A DNA stretch of 11,365 nt, taken from NCBI GenBank assembly GCA_004525355.1, contig SPCK01000033.1, positions 1-11,365 of the forward strand. The letters run 5' to 3'. The notes under the pieces are model-generated. The model did no database searches, was not told the DNA's origin, and saw only the letters and a list, made by a program, of their open reading frames with translations. Shown here one piece after another: positions 1 to 6,252 of the stretch. The position numbers and the translations under genes were made by a program. Source of the DNA: Spirochaetales bacterium. GTDB lineage: Bacteria > Spirochaetota > Spirochaetia > Treponematales > UBA12059. Numbering within the stretch: the stretch's first letter is position 1; each line of letters begins with the position of its first letter.

Positions 1-2
1 AC

Positions 3-3000
3 GTATTGTTGGTGCTCGCGCTTCTTGTCGCCTTGCCATTGCACGCAGAGTCGCCTATCTCGATTGAACGCGTGTATGCTGATGATTCCGCGGGTATCTC
101 GTTGGCGGATGCCAAAAGCGCGGCCGAGGTCGCCGTCGAAGCGGCTGGGCATCGCTTCCTGCCGTTCTTTATCGAAAAGACTGCGAATGCGCCGGCTGTG
201 ATCCTGCAATTCGTTTTTACGGGAACCCCGTCCATGGTTTCCGTCAATGCGGCCACCGCATCCGGTCACGAGGAGCAGGTCGTCCTGTACTGGTCCGGGC
301 GGGCCGAGCTCGCTATTCTCCTGCCTTCACTGGTGTTTTCCCTCTGGGCGCGCATGGCTGGACTCGCGGATCAATGGCAGGCGGAAGCGCCCATGCCGAG
401 TGCGGAATTCAGCGTGGTAGCAAGTGGTTCAGCATTGGATATCGACGATGCCATACCGCAATATTACGCAGCCATGTCCCCGTCGCCCGGCGGCGGCGTA
501 TTCGTGTCCGGTGTCGGATTCCTGGCTGAACTCGGGTCTGAACTGGGGGTACGCGGGACATACCGACTGGATCCGGCGAATTCGTATGCGTATCTGTACG
601 GGATGGCTTCGACGCCCTCTGGAACCGTTGTGGGGATGACGGCCACGGGCGACGTCTGGACCCTCAGGCGTGGAGCATCCGAATTCGAGCGAGGCGCCAC
701 GATCCAGCCGCTTCCTTCGTCCTTCAGGCTGGCTCCCGACGGTTCGCCGGTATTCCAGGAATACTCCAGCATGGGGTTTTTCAAGTTGAACGGCCGTCGC
801 AAAATACCCCTTGAACTGCAGGGATCCAAGCCGCTGACAATGGCGTCGTTCGAATATGACGAGGATGGCAATTTCTGGTGCTACGACCTACTCACCAGGT
901 TTATCCGCAGGTATGCGCCTGATGGTACGCTGGTCCAGGCGATCCGCCTGATCGACGGACCGGGAAAGGATGTGACCGCCCAGCGGATGCATTTGCGTGG
1001 CTCGGAAATTATCCTGGTAAGCGGCCAGTCGGTGGCGGCCTATGACCGATTCGGGCTGCCCTTGTGGCGAATAGACGATCCGGCCCCTCAGTCGGATCCT
1101 CTGGCTGGTTCCATGATCAACGGATCCGCGGTCGGTTCCGACGGGTCGCTGTATCTGCTGCTGTCGGGGGGTGGATTATCCGTTTCGCGTTTCGACGATG
1201 CACGGTCGCTCGGCGCGATGCGCCGCGGAAACGCGGGGGAGTTGGCCGTAAGCCTGGAGCGGATCATCGCGCTCAACGCGGTAGTCCGAGCCAACCCCGA
1301 CGACGAGAAGGCGTACGCCGATCGCGCTGATTATGTCCAGGGCGCCGGCCTCTCCATGGTCGAACTGACCCTGCGGGCGGCCATGGCCGCGGCTTTTCCC
1401 GGCAATCGTCTGAACGCCGCGAGGCTCGCCGTGATTCGGTCCGGCATCATGCGTGCTGCCGCCCTCAGGGTCGCGGCCGCGGTATACGGCCCGCTTGCGC
1501 GCTACGGTGCGGAAACGGCCAGGGCGGATTACCAGAAAGCCATGCGCGCCCTTGAGCGTTACCTGGGTGACAATCCGGACGATCGGGAAGTCGTGGCGGC
1601 CATGTCGTCTCTTGGTGAAGCATTCCGCGCCCGCGAGGGCGGGAGCCTTCCCGGACGCCCGACCCCCCTCGGAGTGGAGGCGAGGCTTGGCCCCGTGTTC
1701 CCGGCGTTCATGGAACGCTATCGCGATGTCCCCGCGGGGCTGGTTCGCATTACCAATCGGGGAGATGTTGCCCTTCGCGATCTACGCATCACGGTGGCCA
1801 TCAAGGATTTCCTCGATTTTCCCGCTGAGGCGATGGTATCGGGGCCGTTGGCCGCGGGCGCATCGATCGATGTGCCGATCATGCTGATCCTGAATCGATC
1901 GGTACTGGAGCTCAGGGAAGAGACGACCGTGGCCGCGTCCATCAGGGCAGAAGCGGATCATGCTGAAGGCACTCTCGCTACCACCCTGCTTTTCAGGGCG
2001 CGTACCGCCCTGACCTGGGACGATACGAGTGCCTTGGCGGCCTTCGTCACGCCCAACGATGACGCAATCGTGACGTTCGTCCATGCATCGCTCTTCCTGG
2101 AGCCGCCGCCGCTGTTCGGCCGGTCATTTTCAAAGGCGTTCGCGCTGGTCAACGCCCTCGGGGCGCGGGGCCTGATATACGTCGAGGATCCGGCTACGCC
2201 CTTCTCCCGCATGGGCGGAGGATCGGTGGTGGATACGGTCAGGTTCCCGAGGTCGACACTGGCCTCGGGTGCCGGCGATTGCGACGATACGACTGCTCTA
2301 CTGGCTTCCTGTCTGGAAGCGGCTGGCGTACGGACGGCAATACTCACGTCTCCCGGGCATGTGTTCCTCGCTTTCGAGGCTGACGGTGCCCCCGGCGGGG
2401 CCGGTCGCTATGGATATCCGCCTTCAGTATTCGGGTCGCTTGAGAGCCAGGGAACCTGGTGGATACCGCTGGAGTCGACAGTGCTTGCCAAGGGGTTCAC
2501 AGAAGCCTGGCGCCAGGGATATGCCACAGCGGTACGGGCGGGCCAAGCTCTCGAAATTGTACCGCTTGAACAGGCTCGCAGGAGCTATCCTGCATTGCCG
2601 CTGTCCGGGACCCCCGGCGAGCCGCCGCTGCCGGCGGCTGCCGCCTGTGAATCGCTCGCGCGTGTTGCCATCGCCGACCTGAAGCGGGTATTCGTGGTGC
2701 CTGCCCAGTCGGCCGTTTCGAGCGCGCCTGACGGACGCTCGAAGTCGGACGCATGGAATAACCTCGGTATACGTTTTGCACAACTCGGCGATTACAGCGG
2801 GGCGATTCAGGCCTTCGCCGCGGCTGCCTTGCAGGATCTTCTGTACGCGACGCCGCGGATCAATTTGGTGTTGGTCCTGGGTCTCGCCGGTAAAGAGGCG
2901 GAAGCCTCGGCTGCCCTGGCAAGGGCGATGGCCGATCTGCCCAGATCGGCTGTCGTCAAGCGATTCGCCGAGCGGTACGGCGCGAACGCGGCCGGTCAGG

Positions 3001-3077
3001 CCGCGGGAAACGCGACGGCAGACACCGAATACAGATCGGCGGGCGGCAACCTCGTCGAGTTTGAGTGGGGAGATTGA
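3..3077 (+). CDS. Exported multidomain protein: beta-propeller-like, Ig-like, transglutaminase-like and TPR regions (5' end outside window)
   Basis: The frame is open from the first bases. TTG at 6 could be a start, but the protein begins directly with a hydrophobic signal-peptide core (LVLALLVALPLHA, then E15) with no basic N-region, so the true start is probably just off the left edge. Numbering below starts at the TTG. Residues about 150-400 have short beta-rich repeats of the NHL/propeller kind (for example DGTLVQAI, DGSLYLLL). Residues about 440-550 are helical and TPR-like. About 565-665 look like an Ig-like beta-sandwich. About 670-830 are transglutaminase-like: GAGDCDDT contains Cys759, SPGHVFLAFE contains His785, and WWIPLEST has Glu823 where the family usually has Asp. 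A C-terminal TPR pair spans about 914-985 (SDAWNNLGIRFAQLGDYSGA). A periplasmic or surface location is inferred from the signal peptide. Substrate and activity are unknown; the fold could be non-catalytic. It converges on the next gene with a 3-base gap. Confidence 0.85.
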   Translation, partial: VLLVLALLVALPLHAESPISIERVYADDSAGISLADAKSAAEVAVEAAGHRFLPFFIEKTANAPAVILQFVFTGTPSMVSVNAATASGHEEQVVLYWSGRAELAILLPSLVFSLWARMAGLADQWQAEAPMPSAEFSVVASGSALDIDDAIPQYYAAMSPSPGGGVFVSGVGFLAELGSELGVRGTYRLDPANSYAYLYGMASTPSGTVVGMTATGDVWTLRRGASEFERGATIQPLPSSFRLAPDGSPVFQEYSSMGFFKLNGRRKIPLELQGSKPLTMASFEYDEDGNFWCYDLLTRFIRRYAPDGTLVQAIRLIDGPGKDVTAQRMHLRGSEIILVSGQSVAAYDRFGLPLWRIDDPAPQSDPLAGSMINGSAVGSDGSLYLLLSGGGLSVSRFDDARSLGAMRRGNAGELAVSLERIIALNAVVRANPDDEKAYADRADYVQGAGLSMVELTLRAAMAAAFPGNRLNAARLAVIRSGIMRAAALRVAAAVYGPLARYGAETARADYQKAMRALERYLGDNPDDREVVAAMSSLGEAFRAREGGSLPGRPTPLGVEARLGPVFPAFMERYRDVPAGLVRITNRGDVALRDLRITVAIKDFLDFPAEAMVSGPLAAGASIDVPIMLILNRSVLELREETTVAASIRAEADHAEGTLATTLLFRARTALTWDDTSALAAFVTPNDDAIVTFVHASLFLEPPPLFGRSFSKAFALVNALGARGLIYVEDPATPFSRMGGGSVVDTVRFPRSTLASGAGDCDDTTALLASCLEAAGVRTAILTSPGHVFLAFEADGAPGGAGRYGYPPSVFGSLESQGTWWIPLESTVLAKGFTEAWRQGYATAVRAGQALEIVPLEQARRSYPALPLSGTPGEPPLPAAAACESLARVAIADLKRVFVVPAQSAVSSAPDGRSKSDAWNNLGIRFAQLGDYSGAIQAFAAAALQDLLYATPRINLVLVLGLAGKEAEASAALARAMADLPRSAVVKRFAERYGANAAGQAAGNATADTEYRSAGGNLVEFEWGD

Positions 3078-3080
3078 AAC

Positions 3081-3806
3081 TCAGGGCTTGGGAACTATCC
3101 TCTTGGCGGCTTCCTTGGCCAGTGCAGTGACCTGGGCTCGGCTTTCGCCTGGCGTAAACGTTCTGGAGACCGTGAGCATGCCCGGGAAGGGATTCCGTAC
3201 TCCGGGCCTGTTGAAGTAGCGGACATAGGTCATTGCTTTTCCATCGACGATTACCGTCGCAAGGTACAGCGAGGTGTAATGCTCGAACAGCTTGCCGTCC
3301 GGACTATCCAGCAGGCGGCTTGTGGACAGGAAGCTGCCATCGGCTCTCGGCTCCGCGCGGGTCTCTTGGAGTGTCTCGTATGCAACCCTGAACCCGAGGA
3401 AGGAAATGCCGACGGTATACTTCATGATGCACTGGCCAGGCGTCCGCGTCTGGATGTCCGAGCTGAAGATTCGCGGAACGAAGCGGAAATAATTTGCGTA
3501 ATCCGTATTCGCCGCGATGAAGGCCTCTATCGGGAAGTCATATATGGCATGCACATCGGTAAAACCAGTCATGCGTCGCTCGCCGCTGGCGGGATCCTTG
3601 AAAACGTAATTCTCGAGTTCGATGATGGTAGGTTTTGCGACCAGCTCCGACAATTTGGTACACGGAGCCAGGCCTTCACGGTATTCGTAGCCCGATGACG
3701 GAAAGGGTAATACGACGTTGGCCGATATGCTGCCGGGGGATGCCACGGCAGGAAAGGCCGAGATGGCGGCAGCAAGCGCGAGAATCGCGGAAGCTCTTCC
3801 TTTCAA
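3081..3806 (-). CDS. Secreted protein with SRPBCC/START-like appearance, translationally coupled to parB
   Basis: This 241-residue protein has a clear Sec signal peptide: MKGR, then a hydrophobic core at residues 5-18, with likely cleavage after AVA (residue 22). The mature part is a mixed alpha/beta protein. Segments such as FPIEAFIAANTDYANYFRF (91-109) and GISFLGFRVAYETLQE suggest a helix-grip (SRPBCC/START-like) ligand-binding fold, but this is a visual impression and the function is unknown. There are exactly two cysteines after the signal peptide (Cys49, Cys126), which could form a disulfide. The only reasonable start is TTG (bases 3806-3804), which shares two bases with the TGA stop of parB (3805-3803). 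Only a weak GGA lies upstream, so translation probably depends on ribosomes finishing parB. It is the last gene of the parA-parB unit and converges on the large exported gene at 3077. Confidence 0.8.
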   Translation of the reverse strand: MKGRASAILALAAAISAFPAVASPGSISANVVLPFPSSGYEYREGLAPCTKLSELVAKPTIIELENYVFKDPASGERRMTGFTDVHAIYDFPIEAFIAANTDYANYFRFVPRIFSSDIQTRTPGQCIMKYTVGISFLGFRVAYETLQETRAEPRADGSFLSTSRLLDSPDGKLFEHYTSLYLATVIVDGKAMTYVRYFNRPGVRNPFPGMLTVSRTFTPGESRAQVTALAKEAAKRIVPKP

Positions 3807-4702
3807 TCGGCGTTTCCGGTCATGAGCGAATAGAGTCGTTCCAAGTCGTTCATGGAGAAATAATCTATCACGATCGTGCCTTTTTGCGAATTTCCCTTGA
3901 TGGCCACCTTGGTGCCCAGGCGTCCGATCAGGTCCTGCTCCAGGATCGCCAGGTCGGGATCGAGGAGGCGGGGCGGCGACTTGCGCTCGGCAGGCTTTGC
4001 TCCCGATTTAATGCCTTTGTTCAGGTCGGCGGCGGCGGCCTCAGCTTCGCGTACGGATATGCCCTCTTTCAGCACTCGCCTGAGAAGCAGGTCGCGATGC
4101 ATGGGGTTGACGATTGACAGTATGGCTCTCGCATGGCCTGCGCTAGCCATGCCGGAACGCACCGCCTCCATCGCTGCTGACGGCAGGTTCAACAGTCGCA
4201 GCGAGTTGGCCACGGCCGGCCTGCTCTTGCCGACTCGCTCGGCCACCTGGTCCTGGGTCAAGCCGGTCATTTCCATCAATTGGCGGTACGCCTCGGCTTC
4301 GTCCACGGGATTGAGGTCTTCGCGCTGGACGTTCTCGACCAAGGCGACCTCGAGCCGCTTCTCGAGGCCCAGCTCCCGTACGATGACGGGAATATCCTTG
4401 AGTCCGGCCAGCGCCGCCGCTCGCCACCGGCGTTCGCCCGCCACGATTCGGTACGAGCCATCGTCGGTGGATTCGACGATCAGAGGTTGTATCACCCCGT
4501 GGCGCCGTATTGAATCGGCCAGCTCGCCCAAGGACTCGTCGTCGAAACGCTTGCGCGGTTGGTCCGGGCTGGGAGTAATCCTGCCCAGCGGAACGGAGCG
4601 CACCCCTTCTGAACCGGGTTCCCGATTGCCGGCATCAGTCTCCTCGAATGCGCTCTCCGGCAGCAGCGCGCCCAGACCCCGGCCCAATCCCGCCTTAGCC
4701 AC
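3803..4702 (-). CDS. parB: Chromosome-partitioning protein ParB (Spo0J family)
   Basis: The 299-residue product is a ParB/Spo0J DNA clamp that binds parS, uses CTP to slide and spread, and stimulates ParA. Visible in order: the N-terminal ParA-stimulating motif LGRGLGALLPE (6-16); a poorly conserved linker; the ParB/Srx CTP-binding domain with the GERRWRAA box (89-96) and ENVQREDLNP (123-132); a helix-turn-helix at about 147-172 (LTQDQVAERVGKSRPAVANS); the SAGHAR motif (187-192); and a C-terminal dimerisation region ending near YFSMNDLERLYSLM. The start is GTG (4702-4700), preceded by a GAGG at about 9 bases, and it overlaps the last 8 bases of parA. The length is normal for chromosomal ParB. 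A close paralogue such as Noc is less likely because parA lies directly upstream. Confidence 0.97.
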   Translation of the reverse strand: MAKAGLGRGLGALLPESAFEETDAGNREPGSEGVRSVPLGRITPSPDQPRKRFDDESLGELADSIRRHGVIQPLIVESTDDGSYRIVAGERRWRAAALAGLKDIPVIVRELGLEKRLEVALVENVQREDLNPVDEAEAYRQLMEMTGLTQDQVAERVGKSRPAVANSLRLLNLPSAAMEAVRSGMASAGHARAILSIVNPMHRDLLLRRVLKEGISVREAEAAAADLNKGIKSGAKPAERKSPPRLLDPDLAILEQDLIGRLGTKVAIKGNSQKGTIVIDYFSMNDLERLYSLMTGNAD

Positions 4703-5450
4703 GGGTCACCACCTCGCCGGCCAGGCGTTCATAGCTCTTGGCCCCGATGCAGGTCGGATCGTACAGGCAGATCGGCTGGCCGTGCGATGGCGCCTCGGAC
4801 AGGCGGACATTCCGAGGAATGATCGTGGCGAATACCCGATCCTTGAAGTACGAACTGACCTGCTGCACGACATCCTGGGCCAACTTGGTGCGGGAATCGT
4901 ACATGGTAAAGAGTATCCCCGTGATCCGCATGTGCGGGTTCATGCTTTTCTGGACGAGTTGGATGGTCTTGAGTATCAGGGACAGGCCTTCCAGGGCAAA
5001 ATATTCGCATTGCAGCGGAATGAGTACTTCATCGGCGGCCGCCAGGCCGTTCAGCGTCAAGATACCAAGCGAGGGCGGGCAGTCGATCAGGATATAGTCG
5101 TATCCGGCCTTGATCTCCGCTATGGCGTTTTTCAGGTAGTTGTTGCGATCCTCGCGATTAACCAGCTCAACCGTCGCACCGGAGAGATCGATGGACGAAG
5201 GGGCAAGGTCCATGCCGGCAACGCATGTCGAAACGATGACATCCTTCATCGTCGCCTGGCCGGAAATGACTTCATAGGCTCCCCGCGAACCTGATTTGCA
5301 ACCGACCCCGCTGGTCAGGTTGGCTTGGGGATCGAAATCGATCAGAAGTACGCGATTGCCGGCGAGCGCCAGATAGGCGCCCAGGTTGATCGCCGACGTC
5401 GTCTTGCCGACGCCGCCTTTCTGGTTGACGAATACTATCGTTCTGGACAT
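4695..5450 (-). CDS. parA: Chromosome-partitioning ATPase ParA (Soj family)
   Basis: The 251-residue product is a deviant-Walker ATPase of the ParA/Soj/MinD superfamily, which binds nucleoid DNA when ATP-bound and moves or positions ParB-parS complexes. The deviant Walker A motif KGGVGKTT is at 11-18 with the signature lysine Lys11. LLIDFDPQAN (35-44) gives Asp38/Asp40, and YILIDCPPSLG (119-129) is Walker B with Asp123. VLIPLQCEYFALEGL (from 142) is typical of the short chromosomal Soj type. There is no N-terminal helix-turn-helix, which argues against a plasmid type Ia ParA. The start is ATG at 5450 with a GAGGA Shine-Dalgarno (5459-5463 region) about 7 bases upstream. It is the first gene of the leftward parA-parB-secreted protein unit and its stop lies inside parB. 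Confidence 0.97.
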   Translation of the reverse strand: MSRTIVFVNQKGGVGKTTSAINLGAYLALAGNRVLLIDFDPQANLTSGVGCKSGSRGAYEVISGQATMKDVIVSTCVAGMDLAPSSIDLSGATVELVNREDRNNYLKNAIAEIKAGYDYILIDCPPSLGILTLNGLAAADEVLIPLQCEYFALEGLSLILKTIQLVQKSMNPHMRITGILFTMYDSRTKLAQDVVQQVSSYFKDRVFATIIPRNVRLSEAPSHGQPICLYDPTCIGAKSYERLAGEVVTRG

Positions 5451-5683
5451 GCACGGTCCTCGGTTTCATGATTGATTGTGCAGTAATACTACCATGGATA
5501 AGCGCCGTAGGGCTACTCGGAACAGCTCCCAACGTGTGAGCCAAGCTCCTGCCTGGGACTTTCATGCTTGACCCCGAGTCGCTCGGGAAGCTACATTGAT
5601 ACCGGTAGCAGTTTTAACTGAATTCGGAGCTAGGTATCGTAGCCATAGGCTCGTTCCGGCTTGCCACTATTGAAGGAGAAAAT
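5451..5683. other. Divergent intergenic spacer between parA and the NifU-like gene
   Basis: This 233-base non-coding stretch must hold the promoters of parA (leftward) and of the NifU-like gene (rightward). The parA side has an extended -10. The rightward side has no strong -35/-10; the best is TTTTAA (5612-5617) with TATCGT (5635-5640) at 17 bases, a weak match. It contains GATACCGGTA (5598-5607) and GGTATCG (5634-5640), which recur as palindromes inside the neighbouring gene. No full parS palindrome, tRNA or small ORF with a ribosome binding site was seen. Confidence 0.6.
5486..5494 (-). promoter_or_regulatory. Possible extended -10 promoter for parA
   Basis: Read leftward, the sequence TGG TAGTAT has the TGn extension followed by a 4-of-6 match to TATAAT. 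It lies 35 bases before the parA ATG, leaving room for a leader of about 29 bases that carries the GAGGA ribosome binding site. No convincing -35 hexamer is found at 16-18 bases, so this rests on the extended -10 alone. Confidence 0.3.
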
Positions 5684-5911
5684 ATGATAGACCATGATAG
5701 CGTACGCGTAGCGATTCAGGACGTTCGCCCGTCACTCCAGGCTGATGGTGGCGACATAGAACTCGTATCGGTAGCCGATACCGGTATCGTCACTGTGCGG
5801 CTTACTGGAGCCTGTGGCTCCTGCCCGATGTCCGTGATGACGCTCAAGCAGGGCGTAGAGGCCTATCTCAAGAAGGTCGTTCCTGGCGTCAAGGAAGTCG
5901 TGCAGGGCTGA
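5684..5911 (+). CDS. NifU C-terminal-type iron-sulfur cluster scaffold protein
   Basis: This 75-residue protein consists of a single NifU C-terminal domain (Nfu type). The family signatures are visible: VRPSLQADGGDIELV (14-28), the cluster-binding CGSCPMS with Cys44 and Cys47, then a helix MTLKQGVEAYLKKVVPGVKEV that closes the domain. Nfu-type domains usually bridge a [4Fe-4S] cluster between CxxC motifs of two subunits and pass it to target apo-proteins in the cytoplasm; this is family knowledge. The start is ATG with an AAGGAGA ribosome binding site 5-6 bases upstream. No other Fe-S assembly gene (sufBCD, iscS, hesB) is near, so it stands alone, divergent from parA and converging on the zinc-ribbon gene. 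A perfect 14-base palindrome (5776-5789) lies within the coding sequence. Confidence 0.93.
   Translation: MIDHDSVRVAIQDVRPSLQADGGDIELVSVADTGIVTVRLTGACGSCPMSVMTLKQGVEAYLKKVVPGVKEVVQG
5765..5789. repeat. Overlapping palindromes built from GGTATCG/CGATACC units
   Basis: Two perfect dyads overlap. GTATCGG-TAG-CCGATAC occupies 5765-5781, and the 14-base palindrome CGATACCGGTATCG occupies 5776-5789. The same core appears upstream of the gene as GATACCGGTA (5598-5607) and GGTATCG (5634-5640). They lie early in the NifU-like coding sequence. They may be an operator cluster or only codon coincidence (the protein segment is SVADTGIV). Confidence 0.6.
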
Positions 5912-5947
5912 CGGCTGGCTGGATGCGGATACGCCCTTGACGGGGGT

Positions 5948-5969
5948 GGATCATGACGTTACATGATCC
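5948..5969. terminator. Perfect hairpin at the convergent gene junction, possible two-way terminator
   Basis: An 8-bp perfect stem, GGATCATG (5948-5955) with CATGATCC (5962-5969), encloses a 6-base loop. It sits between the ends of two convergent genes and covers the TAA stop of the leftward zinc-ribbon gene. Neither side has a run of T, so intrinsic termination is uncertain. It could instead be a 3'-end stabilising structure or a protein-binding dyad. Confidence 0.4.
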
Positions 5970-6141
5970 CGTCGTCGCAGGCCTCATCACTGTCCGCGAG
6001 CCTGGCGCTTTCAGCGTTATGTGACTTTTCACACGGCGGGAGAGCCTTCATCGAGTCGCCGCAGCAATCGGGAGCCGGCAGCGCCGCATCCTGGGTAATC
6101 TCGTGTTCGCATTCCTCACATCGATAAGTTTTCTGTGTCAT
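5959..6141 (-). CDS. Small zinc-ribbon (rubredoxin-like) protein
   Basis: This 60-residue protein has the cysteine pattern YRC8EEC11 and DC26C27G, plus a later Cys37 (PPCEKSH), which suggests a small zinc-binding ribbon with an unusual Cys-Cys pair in the second knuckle instead of CxxC. The C-terminal third is acidic and low in complexity (SARLADSDEACDDGIM). The start was chosen at ATG 6141-6139 because a full GGAGG (6147-6151) lies 5 bases upstream. The frame continues 16 codons further to an ATG at 6189, but that would bury this ribosome binding site in the coding sequence and start inside an inverted repeat. The function is unknown; such ribbons occur in small metal-binding or nucleic-acid-binding proteins. 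It lies downstream of cheB in the same direction, 111 bases away. Confidence 0.75.
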   Translation of the reverse strand: MTQKTYRCEECEHEITQDAALPAPDCCGDSMKALPPCEKSHNAESARLADSDEACDDGIM

Positions 6142-6252
6142 TATATCCTCCTTGGTCAGTTGTTCGGCAGGTGCGCGTCTTACGCGCATTTCATAGTATT
6201 AAGCTAATGAAAGAACGGCCGACAGGCAATAAAGCCGGCGCAAAGCCACGGT
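6142..6252 (-). other. Spacer between cheB and the zinc-ribbon gene with terminator-like and operator-like structures
   Basis: Just after the cheB stop, reading leftward, a 6-bp stem with one G-T pair (6234-6239 with 6218-6223) is followed by the T-rich CGTTCTTTC, a weak candidate cheB terminator. A weak promoter candidate follows: TTGCCT (6229-6224), 17 bases, then TAGCTT (6206-6201), with TACTAT (6198-6193) as an alternative -10. Then comes a strong inverted repeat at 6172-6188 and the GGAGG ribosome binding site of the zinc-ribbon gene. Together these suggest the small gene has its own controlled transcription start. Confidence 0.35.
6172..6188. promoter_or_regulatory. Perfect 7-bp inverted repeat upstream of the zinc-ribbon gene
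   Basis: TGCGCGT (6172-6178) and ACGCGCA (6182-6188) form a perfect dyad around a 3-base centre. It begins about 20 bases upstream of the GGAGG of the leftward gene, at the position expected for an operator overlapping the transcription start or for a 5'-leader hairpin. The stem is GC-rich and would be stable in RNA. No regulator can be assigned. Confidence 0.45.

Noticed and set aside
3876..5294. A 472-codon open frame on the + strand opposite parB and parA.
   Set aside because: It lies fully antisense to two genes with clear family motifs, its translation is rich in S, R and P with no domain, and it has no ribosome binding site. It is a by-product of the GC-rich third-position bias of parAB.
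5461..5478. GTTTCATGATTG just upstream of parA resembling a parS site.
   Set aside because: The left half matches GTTTCA but there is no complementary GTGAAAC half.
5520..5600. A GC-rich stretch checked as a possible tRNA or small RNA.
   Set aside because: No cloverleaf arms, no TTCGA loop sequence and no clear hairpin with a T-tract could be assembled.
6142..6189. N-terminal extension of the zinc-ribbon gene by 16 residues to an ATG at 6189.
   Set aside because: It would place the full GGAGG ribosome binding site inside the coding sequence; the ATG at 6141 is five bases from that site.
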